From: Nymphaea colorata
Taxonomy: Eukaryota; Streptophyta; Magnoliopsida; Nymphaeales; Nymphaeaceae
DNA length: 64,000 nucleotides
Assembly: GCF_008831285.2 (NCBI RefSeq)
Contig: NC_045149.1
Span: forward strand, 22,946,535-23,010,534
Direction: 5' to 3'
A program made the position numbers and the translations under genes. The notes beneath the pieces were generated by a model that did no database searches, was not told where the DNA came from, and was given only the letters and a program-made list of their open reading frames with translations. Shown piece by piece: positions 36,560-48,730 of this stretch (position 1 is the first letter of the stretch; every line of letters begins with the position of its first letter).

Positions 36560-37106
36560 GGAGATTTCTTTGTCTCTCATCTCAAGGGCAATTCCGGAAG
36601 AGTTTTTGAGATCCTTGTTCTATGGGGAAGGGAGTGAAGGGTGACGTTGCAGCAGGAAGTGGGGCCCACGTGGGGGGAAGAGTGTGGAGGGGGAGGGAGG
36701 AGGGAGTGGAGGGTGTGTGGTCCTTTTGAATGGCCATCCTATCGGGGGGGGGCAACTTGCCCTCCCTTTTCTCTCTCTCTAAAGCCAAAAAGTCTCACGC
36801 TTTCCTGCCCTCTTTCTCCCTTCCTTTTTGGGGGCATACCCTCCAAAGAAAGGCGTTGAAAAAGCAAAGCCCTCCCCCCCTTTTCTCTCTCTATCTCTAT
36901 CTGAGGCGACCCAAAATAAGAGGGGAGGAAGAGTGAGAAAGTGGCGAAAGAAAATGGTTGAGAGAGAAAGAGAGGGTGATGCTGATGATGGGAGAGAGGT
37001 TGATTGAGAACGATAAGAGTGTTGCCTAGGAAGGAGAAAAGGAGAAAGAAGGTAGAGTACAGATACAGGGACGAAGGCGAAGGGAGTTAGTCTGGTAAAC
37101 CAACCA

Positions 37107-37146
<40 letters not shown>

Positions 37147-37245
37147 TGGTTTCTGCCAAGAAACTGAGAAGGAAGTTTTTTTTTTTTCTTTTTTCTTTTT
37201 GTGGTGAACGAGAGAGAGAGGGCAATGTGAAATTTGGGGCCTGGA
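36560..37245 (+). promoter_or_regulatory. CT/GA-rich promoter and leader of the MORN gene
   Basis: Pyrimidine-rich blocks (ctctctctaaagcc, ctctctctatctctatct) at 36770-36905 are followed by a purine-rich leader with an (AG)n tract at 37109-37144. Short leader ORFs include one at 36954 and a bare ATG-TGA at 37225-37230. CT-rich elements near plant transcription starts are common; the exact start cannot be read. Confidence 0.45.
37109..37144. repeat. (AG)n microsatellite in MORN gene leader
   Basis: About 18 AG units, roughly 100 bp upstream of the start codon; probably transcribed. Confidence 0.9.
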
Positions 37246-40200
37246 ATGCATCAGAAGAAGTCGGAATTACAGATCGGAACCGAAAGCAGAGGTGTTTCCT
37301 CCGGTTTCAGCCGAGCACCGCCTCTCCACCACCACCATCAGCAGCAACAGCCGAATGATACCCTAATCTCGACAACCCACAAGCGGGCCATGACATCCAC
37401 GCCTTCCTCCCTCTCCCGTTCCCCGACCCTCTCCTCCCTCCCCATCACTCCGGCCGGTGCGACCACCTCCTCCGCCTCTCCCGCCACCGCCTCCAGCGCC
37501 ACCACCAACACCGCCGTTACCTCCTTCCGTTCGCCTCCATTTGCGGTGGCGCCGTCTGCGTCCTTCCTGCGATTCCTCCGCCGATTATCCTTACACCACC
37601 ACTACTACCATCACCATCTCAAGCCTCGGTTCCTCCTCCCACCTTCGCTCATCATCGCTGTCCCCGCCTTCTGGTGGTTCTTCAAAACCTCCCCGTCCGA
37701 ACTCGGCCTCTGGTTCGATTTCTTCTCGGCCCTTGCCTTTGCGGCCGCCCTCCTCCTCTCCTTTCGTTTCTCCTTCCCTCGCCTTTCACTTATCCGCCTC
37801 ATCAAGCCAGTTTCTTCCCTCCTTCCTTCCTATGAACGCCTCAAACTCAAATCCTCTTCACACTCCCACCATGTTCAGTGGACCATCGGCTCCAAAGCGA
37901 GGCCGGAGAAGATGTCCGCCATTAACGCCAGGGAAGGTGTGATTGTTTACAGCAATGGGGACGTATACGAGGGTGAATTCCATAAGGGGAAGTGTTCCGG
38001 CAGCGGCGTCTACTACTACTGTATGAGTGGTCGCTATGAGGGAGATTGGGTCGATGAGAAGTATGACGGCTATGGTGTGGAGACATGGGCAAGGGGAAGC
38101 AGATACAGAGGGCAGTACAGGCAGGGATTGAGGCACGGTTATGGAGTTTATCGGTTCTATACCGGCGATGTGTATGCCGGGGAGTGGTCGAATGGGCAAA
38201 GCCATGGATACGGAGTTCACACCTGCGAGGATGGTAGCCGGTATGTCGGGGAGTTCAAGTGGGGGGTCAAGCATGGTCTCGGGCATTACCATTTCAGGTA
38301 CAGCAAGGAACTGTTCTTTCTGTGGGCAGATTTCTCAGTTTTGCCAATGTTGCTTTAATGCTTATTTTGATGTTTTGCTTCATTTCATCAGTCAATCAAT
38401 TGAACTTTCTTGCTGGCATAGTTTCTTTCTGTTATTTTTTCGGTGTGATCTTCTGCAAGGGTCTTCTTGGAATCTTGAATCTTGCATCCAATTTCGACAC
38501 TTTCACATTGGATTGCTTATGTGAGACTTGGAATTCCGTAGGATATAATATTGAGCGTTGGCTTTATGAAATTGGAATTTTAAACTTCCATGGATGTTGG
38601 ATCTAGTTCGATACTTGGAAGGCATGTTCTGTTCAATATATAAGAAAAGAAAACCCCTCTCCAACACAAAACACAAATATTCACATGTCAAGGAAGACTG
38701 AGTATGAATAACTCCAGAGTTTGTTTGTTTGTTTTGTTTTTTTTTTGTTTTTTTTTGTTTTTTTTGTTTTTATCATCATCCATCATTTAGACTTTAGGAA
38801 ACATGAAACTATCCCAACATATCAAAGATATTAGAAAATAAATAATCAGACTAAGTTTTTTTTCTACGTTTCTTAGTTTATCAGCTATATGCTTCATGGG
38901 AACCGGGCACCACATAAATAGTGGACTTGATCCATCGTTGTTGTATAACCTTGATGAAGATAAAACTTGCGTTAGTTGCTTTTTAGAAATTTAAGAAAAA
39001 ATTAACAAAATTTTTGTTTTTGACTTCGAGAGAACATCTTGAGCAGGCAGTTTCAAACGCTAGTGCTTCAATTTTCCATCACCAAAATTTCTCACATAAA
39101 ATTGTGTTTGATAGATTTGGTTATGGTTATGTAAGGACCACACAGGTTGTGTCAAAACTGATTAATGTGGGTTCAGCGTATTTCAGCGACAATGGTGAAA
39201 ATGATTGTCACACAAATAGAGATAGATAGACAAAATGACTTAGCATGTATTGAACCTATGAATAAGCATTGGTTTGAATGGATTCAAATACTGAGATGTT
39301 TGGCAGAGTCGTTGTTTGTCTTGATGCAGATATAGTGGTCCTGCATTTGGGAATGAGCTACAAAGACCAGAATAGGATATCAGTTTCTCTGCATTTCCAG
39401 TCCACTATGTTGAGATGGATCGCATCATGACCTTGTATGTGGTACAAGAGAAGAATAACTTGTTTCTGTGCCTATGTCATAAACAAGAAATAAATTTTGA
39501 ATAGTTATTGTATGCCAATAGCATTTTTACAGTTAGTTTGTCAGTGTGTATTCTTTTGCAATGGTTAGGTGACCATTGAGCATGAGTGCTTCAGAAATAA
39601 ATTGATCAACTGAAACACTTAAGGAAAAGGCCTGAGAGATTTGTTGCCTGCATAAGTGCCTTCATTGAGGTGTAACCTTTTTTTATGATGACAGCTGGCA
39701 GAAACAGTTAGCGTATGAGTTGCAGTTTTGCATGAGATTCAGATTCAGTTTTTCTACTGTTTCTTGTTTTCTGCTTTTGATCCTGGTGATTCTATTAGCA
39801 CTAGGGAGAACAATGTACTTTCTACAAATTCGAAGGCAAGCAGGGAATGCATAAGATCTAGGACTACAATGAGAATAAATGGTGGCAGACATGAGTTTTC
39901 CTTTTGGTTGGTCTCAATCTCTTTATGTATATGTAAAACTTCCTCCACTTCTGTTGGTTGTTTTACCTTTATCTGGCTTTCTTATCTGTTCATCGTTTTG
40001 GAAGTCAGAAATACCTCTCAGATGTAACTCCACAGCTTTTCTCATTTTGTCATAATAGGGCTTCTTCTCTCATTTCTTGACATAATGTTTCTGTTAAGTT
40101 ATTTTATTTTGCTTTTGTTGCAGCTGTTACTAGACGGTACTTTACCTTACTATTAGCTTTTGCAATATGTGGTAACAAGTTGATTATTTAATAGTATGAC

Positions 40201-40914
40201 AATGTTAGAATCTGCCAAAATTTTTCAATTCCACTTCTTGGCCATGTTGTTGCATTATCTGTAACAGAGGACATTATAGCGAAACACTGTATGCCTTTGC
40301 CTGTTCATGTGTGTGTATTTCTTTTTGAATAGTAGTTGAATGATAAGCTCTCTCGGTCATGTAGGAATGGAGACACATATGCTGGAGAATATTTTGCAGA
40401 CAAGATGCATGGCTTTGGAGTTTATCGTTTCGCAAATGGTCACAGATACGAAGGAGCCTGGCATGAGGGTAGGAAGCAGGGGCTTGGGATGTACACATTC
40501 AGGAATGGCGAGACACAGTCAGGCCATTGGCAGAACGGCAACCTTGAGACACCAAGTACACAGAATACCCATCCGGGGTCTCCAATTGCTGTTAATCATT
40601 CAAAAGTGCTCAATGCTGTCCAGGTAAAGAAAGTGATTCACATACTAATGGAGAGAATTATGATGTCTATTGAAATGAAAAAAATTGGTCGGCATTTTTC
40701 CTTGTACTGTTGAAGATGAACCTAAGCTGCACTCTCCCATTTTCAGGAAGCACGGCGAGCAGCAGAAAAGGCATATGAGGTGCCAAAAGTAGATGAAAGA
40801 GTGAATAAGGCAGTTGCAGGAGCCAATCGAGCAGCTAATGCTGCAAGAGTGGCAGCAGTTAAAGCTGTTCAGAAAAGAATGCACAAGGATGATATAGCAG
40901 CACAGATGGTGTGA
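37246..40914 (+). CDS. Membrane-anchored MORN-repeat protein (3 exons, 492 aa)
   Basis: Exons are 37246-38297, 40365-40623 and 40747-40914, with GT-AG junctions and matching phases, totalling 1479 nt with stop. The start MHQKKSELQIGTESRGVSS is followed by a His/Gln- and Ser/Pro-rich stretch. Two hydrophobic segments follow at about 132-150 and 155-176, so the N-terminal region is probably membrane-bound. From residue 235 come eight MORN-type repeats, the last partial, such as NGDVYEGEFHKGKCSGSGVY, GDVYAGEWSNGQSHGYGV and GDTYAGEYFADKMHGFGVY. The sixth spans the exon 1/2 junction, which supports the splice choice. The C-terminus is a helical Ala/Lys-rich segment (EARRAAEKAYEVPKVDERV, NRAANAARVAAVKAV). 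This is the plant family often mislabelled SET7/9-like or PIP5K-like: it has MORN repeats but no SET or kinase domain. Its role, possibly lipid or membrane scaffolding, is not established by the sequence. Confidence 0.92.
38298..40364 (+). other. MORN gene intron 1 (2.1 kb)
   Basis: The donor gtacag follows the sixth-repeat start and the acceptor tcatgtag precedes GAATGGAGAC. The intron contains a T/G homopolymeric stretch at about 38717-38775 and no recognisable gene. Confidence 0.85.
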
Positions 40915-42559
40915 ATTTTTTTTGTTACACTGTCACCAGTTCATTCAAACAAAAAACTTGGTCGAGGCTACGTTGTAGACGGAATGTGGCTACAACTTAC
41001 AAGGGTTTGGCTGATGCTCTCACAAGCCTTTTGAGTACTCTAACAAGTGGCGCTGCTAGTAGACAATCCCATCTTGGGTATGGCAGGTTAGTGTCTTCTC
41101 TCTCTGTAAATAGATGGATGGAGGGACTGAACCAACAGCTTGCGCGAAAGTGCAAAGTTGGTGTTTTTTTGTCTTTGGATTTTTTTTTCTTCTACTTGTA
41201 AAGGGTAGTAGATGTACTGGCGCCAGGTAAAACCTCACCCAGTAATTATGTAATGTGTACCAAGCTTTTCTCAAGAAGATCAATGGTAATGACACTTTTA
41301 CCCATACATGGTTTCAGTAGTGTTCAACAGCAGGTTTCGCACTTGAACATTGAGAGAAAGAGAGGGTGAGGTGTCTCATAACCAAATCCTATAGAAAGCT
41401 TTTCCTAGCTTGCCATTAGGCCATTTTCCATGAACAAGCAGAGTATGAGAAACTAAAGTCTGATCAGCTACCCCAGAATCTAGTTAGCTTTATCTAGACA
41501 CCCAAATGAGCTAGTTTTCTGCCAAACCAACAGCCTGTGAACACTCTTGCCCTCAAAGGAAAAACAAACGGAGACAGGATATTGCCTCCAGAGCAGCATT
41601 AATTCATTCGTTGTTCATTCAGAGAATTGCAGTAATATAATACATGGAAAAGAATAGCTAGGACCATGGGAAAACTGGCAACAAGAAGAGCAGCGACCAG
41701 CGATCAAACTGTCCGGGAAAAAATATACCTATATCGCAGGCTTGTTCCAGGCAGTGATGTTATACGAGAACTAAACTGAAACTGCCAGTCTGGGAGCTGC
41801 ATTTAAGAAATTTAAATATCTTCCGTTATGGGTTCTGCGTTGAATAACTGTCGTCAATGCTAGTGTTTTATTTTTCAAAGAGAGGTTGGACTTCATTTTC
41901 ACGGCCTTTTATAGCACTTTAAGGTCCACACACGTGGGGGAAGATCATTGTCATGGCTCTCCTCAGATCTTATTAGCCATTATTCCACTGCAAGTTCTTT
42001 TTTCCTTGAGAAAGACGTCGAAGTGACCACCATAATGACAATTCCTCTCTTGATTTAATTATTACTTGTCAGTTCCGCATGGAGAAGCCCCCAAAGCCTT
42101 CTATTCAGTAAGAAGTGCCAAGCAATTCATGCACCGAGGAGAGCAAACAAAAATAGCAGCTACAAGACAGAACCCAAGGCGGGCAAAAAACCGCTACTAA
42201 TAAAAAAGAAGGAAGCATATAAATAAAGCTCTAACGCAGTCTTTCTTCCGGAGTGATGCGGAGTTCAGAGACGAGCACGGAGAGGCTCTAAAGAGTTCCA
42301 AAAGGAAGCTCTCCCTTCCAGCATGCATTTCAATCTTCTAATCCAATCCTTCCTTCCTGTTTGAGCCGATTATATCAGAAACTTCTTTCACATTTAAGGG
42401 CACGGTTTGATGGTTTTGAATTTTGATTCAATATAACTGGAATGGAATCAAAATTCTGGGTTTTAGTTTTCTAATTTCGAAAACAAAATACCCCATTTGT
42501 TCAATAATTCTAATTTCTTAAAAATGAGCATTTTGATTCTAAATTTTATGATTCTGGGT

Positions 42560-42960
42560 ATATCAAATGCCCCCCTTAACAAGAACTAGCATCTCAGTTT
42601 CAGGCAAAAGGGAAAGGGAGCTCCTGCAAAACTTTGAATCCCTACGAGTCATGTTTGTTCCAGCTTTAGTTTTAGCTGCCACCCAACAAAACAAACTCCT
42701 TGGTATGACCTTGAAGCGATGTGGATACAGATTTGCTTGGAGCCTAGGGCAGGCCAATCGCCTTGCACCAATGAAGTCAACAACCACCCTCTCAAATTTT
42801 CCAAGTCTCTTGGTCTACTTCTATGAATTGCTTGAAAGTTGAAACTGCTCCACACAAGGTGTCTAGACCTCTTCTTAAGGTCAGCATAAGAGATCCTATT
42901 TTCACCATGGATGATAGCATTTGTACTTTTCCAAATCACCCATGTTGACTGTTTGAAGAA
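42560..42960 (-). mobile_element. LINE (non-LTR retrotransposon) 3' relic
   Basis: The minus strand reads STWVIWKSTNAIIHGENR followed by a basic region. This resembles the W-x-I-W-K-x-R-N block that follows the zinc-binding region of plant LINE reverse-transcriptase ORFs. The same block type appears at about 60780. The frame ends after roughly 97 residues and no RT catalytic region is nearby, so it is a truncated remnant. Confidence 0.45.
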
Positions 42961-43023
42961 ACCCCTTCCAGCAGAATATTAATTACTCATTTTTAAAACT
43001 GTGGCCATGTCAACATTTTAACA

Positions 43024-43165
43024 GTTCAATAATGGATCCACATGATGGAAATTTCTTGTTGAACTTTCTAGCAACACTGCTTGTACTCCAAAAAGTTCAA
43101 TAATGGATCCAAATGATGGAAATTTCTTGTTGAACTTTCTCGCAATACTGCTTGTACTCCAAAAA
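43024..43165. repeat. 71-bp tandem duplication
   Basis: Two adjacent copies begin gttcaataatggatcca at 43024 and 43095 and end gcttgtactccaaaaag. They differ at about three positions. Confidence 0.9.
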
Positions 43166-44509
43166 GATGTCAAGAATGCTCCCTGCATTCTTTCAAGCTT
43201 CAAGCACAACAATTTGCAAGAGCCACCGCTCTGCGTTGAAGGCTGCAATTGTCATCACTGCTGGTGTTTTGTTTTTGGAAGAGAGGTTGGATTTAGTTTT
43301 TGCGGCCTTACATAGCACTTTAAGGTCCATGTAAGAGAAAAAGGTTGCTGCTGTTAACACTATGAGATCTTCTTGGCACGGCCGAGAGGCCGAAGAACTC
43401 TCTTTCCCCCGCTCTCGCGCATCAAACTTGAATGTCGCTAGTATATTTTCATTTATTATGAACTGAGATGACAGATTTGGTGATTGCCAAGAAAGCTCAA
43501 CCATTGATAGCTACTGAAGTGTATTGGAAGGACTCCGCCTGCTATTGGTAACTGTTCATTTGTTTGCCTTCATGATGAAAAAAACCACTTCGGGAAGAGA
43601 GAGACTCGGCTGCACTGGTTTAACTTGCGACACTTGCAATTACGGTAGTCGTCTCTTTAATGGTGTGAAACGAAAAGGCGAACGTTTTTCTGGAGTCCTT
43701 CATCCCGGCATGAACAACTTCTGCGTGCAGGAGGTCACGCCGAAGTTCTAGTACTGCAAGTGGAAATCAAATATCAATACTGCAAGAGTACTGTACATCC
43801 ATAATGAGGTCTTGGAGGGTGTAGCTTCGGATACTCTGCATATTTTAGTCCTCCCTCAATGGAGAGCGTAAGCTAAGAGTTGCTTGGAAATGTGTCAAAA
43901 GAGTGGCTTGAAAACAAATGTTTACTTCAGATATTCGCTTTAGTGTAAACACAATCAGACAAATGAATGTCATACGTACAAAAATGTCTTATCTATAATA
44001 ATCTTAGTGATAGTAATAATAACAATAATGCTAATTGGTTTTCTTTTTCTACCACTATAGGCGTCTCTTGGAAACATCTGATAAAATTGGAACCATACTA
44101 CTGTTGATAAAACATTAAAACATTGGTGTGTAAAATAAGTGAAAACTGTTCTTGATAACATCTTTAGAGTGAAAAGGAGAAACCCACCGCCTAGCTGAAG
44201 GCCCAAACCATCACTCAACCCCTGGTTCTCTTAGGGCGGCACGGCGGCACAAGGCATAATGCCCTCAGTGTCTTATAGTATTGCACCTGCTGCACTTCAA
44301 TCTGTGCATCAAGGGACCCTTTTTACAACATAAAAAGTTGATATCTCAAAGATTTCTTGTATGTTAACCCCTGCACTATCTTGCCAACCCTTCTATCTGT
44401 TTTGCCAACCCCTCGAGAATGTTCTTCGTAACATCCTCAATACCCAAAGCATAAATGAGTTCAAGAACTTGCTGTGATAGGCTAGAAATGCATCCTCAGT
44501 TAAGTCTGG

Positions 44510-44750
44510 ACAACCAGCTCGGGTACTCGATACTCGCTCAATCGGACTTGGGCTCGAGAAAAACTGGCCCGGGTTAGCACAATGAGACTCGATTCAGTCC
44601 GATTAATTATAATAACAATATATATTTTATTATTAAATATTGAAAAAATCTTTTTATTTTAATTGGGCCATGCCGGACCCGGGCTCATGTTTTGGGCATC
44701 GGCTCTTCTCCAGTCGAACCGGCTCGATGCTCAGGTCATATAAAATTGGA
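44510..44750. repeat. GC-rich-ended, AT-cored dispersed repeat, copy 2
   Basis: Left part with cagctcgggtactcg, cggacttgggctcgag and ggcccgggtt; AT-rich core at about 44606-44660; right part with ggacccgggctcatg, gggcatcggctcttctcc and cggctcgatgctcagg. Same design as 19200-19470 and 61290-61500. Confidence 0.45.
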
Positions 44751-44968
44751 CACCATTGAAGAATTTGTCGGAGCAACTGAAGGTTGTTTACCACGATGAA
44801 CGACATACAAGCTGTAATGAAAATAAGAATGTCATGAGTTGGCCAAGGTTAGAGAATGACCTATCCTCATCTATCCTCATCTGTAAGTAGTTTCATGTAA
44901 TAAATCGGGAAAAAAAGTTCTTGAATTAGGGCAAGGTACATCCAAACAAACAGATTACAAGTTGTTTT

Positions 44969-45005
44969 CACATGTTATTAGTAAAATAACTACTAATAAC
45001 ATGTG
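44969..45005. repeat. Perfect 15-bp hairpin
   Basis: Arms 44969-44983 and 44991-45005 (cacatgttattagta and its exact complement) flank a 7-nt loop. It is in intergenic DNA with no adjacent gene; possibly a small foldback element. Confidence 0.8.
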
Positions 45006-46059
45006 ATCATCTTCCATTTTCTTCTCGGAACTTGATCACATGAATGAGAATGGAGATATTTTTATCATAGGGATCCACGACCGGTCCATCCACACGCAAC
45101 ACGTAGTGTCCATTTGAAGAATTTCAAAAATCGATAACTCACACTTACCTACATCTTCAAGCCAATCATGTCTGGCTCTCTTTTCTTGCGCCTAGCTTCT
45201 ATAGCATCGTGGGATTTGTTTTCTCACAAATCCAGATACATAAATAAACGGAAAAACGTTTCATCTTTTATGTATGTACATTCAAGCAACTTATTTTTTA
45301 TGACAATTTTTTTTTTACTCCAGTGTAGTTAATGATGAAAACATCTCTAATTAATGAAAAATAAAAGTTTTTATAAAAAGATAAAAAACAGACCAAGAAA
45401 AGAAAAAAAGATTAAAAAATACATTGCTTTTAGACAATGACCAAAATGCCCTCCTTTTCCTTGAAGGGTTGGAGTGTTGTCAGGGTTTGTTTGCGCCTTG
45501 TCCCCACTTCAATTTTTTTAAATTTATATATAAAATTTAAAATTTTTTATTTATTATATATAAAAAATTTGAAAAAAAGATATTTCAACCTTATTCAAAA
45601 TTTTTAATTCCTGGCTCCACTCCTGGGTTTTATTTATTTGCCATCTTTAATTAGGTAACATTGCGTTCAATACTGTTGCTGCCAATGCATTGCAGATCAA
45701 CACACATTCTCTCCATTTATTTTAGCCTGCCTTGTTTATCAAGGCTGTCCACTTTGTTCCCCTTTTACTATTAATAGTCATATCAAATTCTACTTGGTAC
45801 AGGGTATAAAATGAACGAAGTCGACTCTGAGGTACCTTTATGGTTTTCTTTTTTTGAAATTCAAACGGTGAGACATTTTTTAGTCATTGAAAAGGCACTT
45901 GTTAGACATGCTTGATCAATCTGTGTTCCTAAGTCTGGAAAAATGCTTTTATACTTCTCAAAAGGTTTAGGTCGATGCAACTTATTGCTGAGGTGAAATT
46001 TTCTTTCAGCATGGTCACTGATCTCTGTATTACTGTGCATTTCACTGCTTTGATTTGTA

Positions 46060-46492
46060 GGTGGGAGCTGAAACTGCAACAGGCCATCCGCAGTTTAATT
46101 TCTTCTTCTGTTCTGTTATTTTACTTCTTCTTTTTCTTCTTTCTCTTTTTATATTGATGACTTCGTTTATCTTCTTCACGTTTTGCTACTGTATACAGGA
46201 TGTGAACCAAGCGGTTGGCACAACTAGAATGAGAACAGGCCAGCAGGCAGCAGCTCAAGAGCTCCAGCCTCCTCCACATCTTGTGGGATTCCTTGCTTGC
46301 CCAGCTGAAGTTCCTAGAATTAAAAATATATTTCTATTTCTGAGATTAATACTGCTGGGAAGTGGCGCGGCCATTCGTACAGCGGGTGACATTTGCAGAA
46401 GTTTCTTCTTCCACGCTAAGCATAGGTTCTCTATGTTCAGTATTTGTTCTGTAACGAGACAAAAAGGAAGAGAAGTGGATGTTTGTTCATGA
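46060..46492 (+). other. Unassigned coding-like stretch
   Basis: Acceptor-like sites before 46060 and before 46200 (actgtatacag) precede frames with TRMRTGQQAAAQELQPPPH and GFLACPAEVPRIKN. The open frame to 46492 is 143 residues long but has no recognisable domain, and the opposite strand is also open. It may be an exon relic. Confidence 0.2.
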
Positions 46493-46783
46493 AGGTACTC
46501 CTTGAACTGAACTTTGATTTTGTTTAGATAGCATGGGCATACACGTAAGGTCTTCAATGGATTATTGTCTTGTTGCGGCACAAATATAAGTATGTGCTCT
46601 TTCAGAATTTTTTGGAACTGTCCTTAGAGGTGTTTGAAGATGATCTAGCTATTCCAAGAGGTAACTATTAAGGTTCATGGTGGAAAGCCGCCAGTGACGG
46701 TTGTTTCAGCATGCTGAAGCACTAGCTTACTCCTCGATCTCATTCTATGAGGATTGCACTTTGGTCTTATTTAGTTTCTTATC

Positions 46784-47513
46784 TCATGACTTAGCTATTA
46801 AGTCAGTATTTTTGTGCATATGATGGCTAAAATTTTCTGTCACTTTCACTTTCAGCAAGATATGTTGAAATGGTCTATTGCAGATTTTCTTGGTTATATG
46901 CACAACCTGAATAAGATGATTGGCAATGGCTATAGGGTGTTTTCTTGTAGTGAAAGTGATGTTTATCCTAGAGCTTGATGAGGACATAAGGAGATTGAAG
47001 GGCAGGCCTTGAGAATTCTTGAAGGCGGATCCCAGCAGAATTGCAAGATGAATGATATAAAGGCTCACTATTGATTGACATATATTCATTGGTATCATTG
47101 GAAAGATCGACGAACAAGTATTGATCGAGCGAATCTTGAAAATGGAACAAGAAGCAATTACAAGGACGGCATCTGCATATAAGAAGGCAGAGCTGACTCT
47201 GAATCTTAGTACACAGTAAATATCTGTCTGAGAACTCCATCTCAGGCTACTTACATTAGCCATTGTCATTGTCTTGAAGAGGACAATGGGAACAAAGACT
47301 GGCTCCATTCATCAAGGAAAAAACGAAAATGATATCGTGAACTAAGAGCATGACATTTTGCTCAATACCACAACCAGTATACGTCATTGACATTGGCTTT
47401 TGGGTGATCATTCTCTTTTGTAACCACATTAATGCATATGTATGTTCTTGGTAATTGGTTTCAAGATCTGTCACATCCGACATGTTTGCTTTCCCAGTCT
47501 TGAAGATGGTCAT
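46784..47513 (-). pseudogene. Unidentified duplicated ORF segment, left copy
   Basis: Two overlapping minus-strand frames (47256-47513 and 46784-47308) together align with one continuous 166-residue frame at 58474-58974. Shared words include ITQKPMSMTYTG, EQNVMLLVHDIIFVFSL, RWSSQTDIY and CQSIVSLYII. A 17-nt difference breaks the frame here. Alternatively, gtaagt at 47254 and tatatgcag before 47172 look like splice sites bounding a different open frame to TAG at 46968-46970. The true reading frame is unclear and no family is recognised. It points away from the adjacent peptide copy. Confidence 0.35.
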
Positions 47514-48730
47514 TTTTGGATAACTTAGACCTTTTTCTCAGGAAGAATGTGCCCAACATACAACTGAGCAAAGTTACAAGAGAAATTCACTAAAGACATG
47601 CATCAGTTTGCACTTTGCAGGTAGGTAGAAAAACCAAAACATTGAGCAAGACAAACCCCTGCGCGGAAAGTGGATGACCTTTTGAAGTTGGATTGACAAG
47701 TTTTTTATGAAGATATTGTGTTAAATAAGTTGAAACGACAATGAAAGCCGAAAGGTAATTTCTGGTCTCAAAATACATGAACAATCTATAATATCTAAAA
47801 AATGTTGCACTCGTTTTGCTACAAAAAATGAAGAGTACATTGGAAGATGATACGAACCTGGCGTGGCCTTCCACTAAACGGAGGGCAGAAAAACCTTATT
47901 TCTTCTGAAAGAAGCCGTCTGCCAATGGTGTCATTCCATGCAAGCCAGCCATTAATATTAGACCTCAACTCCACTTGCTCAACCATGCTTTCAAACTTTC
48001 CACCTAGTTTCCACCATGGATGGGCTTTTGAACGAAAGCACAACTCTGCGCAACCCTTTCGTTTATATATACCGGTGCCTCCCCTTACTCCCCTATATAC
48101 CTTCCCCCTCCCCTCGCCATGGCCACTTGCTAGGGTCTTTTATGCCTCACCATATTCATATTCTTGGTTATCTCTTATCTCCCTGTAGTAGGCGACGATG
48201 GAAGTCTTCATGGTTCAGGCCGGAGCAACCCCCGACTTAGTTCTTCGCCTGTCACTGTCAAGTGGGTGCACATATCCGTTCCCCTGTTTCCAGATTAGTT
48301 TTATGTTTGAGAAGAACTTGATTTCATGTGATGCAATGGTGGATGGTTATGTTTAAGAGTCAAAGAACAGATGAAGCTTTCATGCTTGTCTAAGAAATCC
48401 ACGGTAACGGCACATTCCCTACCCTCTTGAGTCCAGCTGCAACTCTTGGTGCAATTTCAATGACAGCAAAGTAGTGCATACCTGTATCAAACGAAACAGA
48501 AAGAAAAAGCACTTAAAGGCAGCAGTAATTCAGAAGCAGAGTTGTATTTAGCCCTTCACCTGTCAATATTGACATATGAGCATAAAAATTGAACAGTAAA
48601 TTAAGCTTTACCGTCGATTTTCGTGGACAAGTGAATGAGTACTCAAAGCCATTCTATCTTTGATAATACGTTGCTGAAAGGCTTTAATGCCATCGTTTTA
48701 TAATCAGTCAATGGCCACGCTTTCTGTAGC
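46901..48730. repeat. Inverted segmental duplication, left arm
   Basis: This 1.83-kb segment matches the reverse complement of 57182-59036 across both an unidentified ORF segment and a broken peptide gene. The match is easy to follow at 47381-47490 against 58441-58560 and at 48470-48730 against 57182-57470. A stretch around 48260-48460 is not shared. The arms flank 8.5 kb holding two dead metacaspase copies. Confidence 0.85.
48000..48260 (+). pseudogene. Secreted-peptide ORF copy 1 (broken)
   Basis: The TATA-like tatatata-ccggtgcct region and the ccatggcc start at 48119 are kept, but codon 5 is TAG (ATG GCC ACT TGC TAG). Sequence similarity to the open copies ends near 48260, so the C-terminal hydrophobic segment is lost. 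It lies divergent from the unidentified segment. Confidence 0.6.

Larger units (their letters stand above)
26650..36560. other. 10-kb region without a supported gene
   Basis: No ORF here has a recognisable domain or splice-consistent neighbours. Contents are AT-rich DNA, a GA-rich tract at about 26945-26990, GC-richer TE-like debris at 27100-27440 and 27740-28050, and two fragments of the gtgggcaa...gcccacac type near 28480 and 28960. Microsatellites lie at 32401-32459 and 32835-32876, and a threefold local repeat at about 35020-35495. No tRNA or rRNA signature was noticed. Confidence 0.5.
40915..46900. other. Intergenic region with TE relics
   Basis: After the MORN 3'UTR there is no confidently supported gene. 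Contents are a LINE relic at 42560-42960, a 71-bp tandem repeat at 43024-43165, a dispersed repeat at 44510-44750, a 15-bp perfect hairpin at 44969-45005, and an unassigned stretch at 46060-46490 with acceptor-like sites but no recognisable product. Confidence 0.5.

Noticed and set aside
36779-37225. A 148-residue minus-strand frame rich in Ser and Leu
   Set aside because: It is antisense to the CT/GA-rich MORN leader; its composition is explained by dinucleotide repeats.
37457-37942. A Pro/Ser-rich 161-residue frame
   Set aside because: It is an alternative phase of MORN exon 1, which has clear MORN repeats in the other phase.
40911-41201. A possible further exon after the MORN gene
   Set aside because: The MORN frame ends at a TGA at 40912-40914, in agreement with the expected family length; the next frame shows no similarity to the family.
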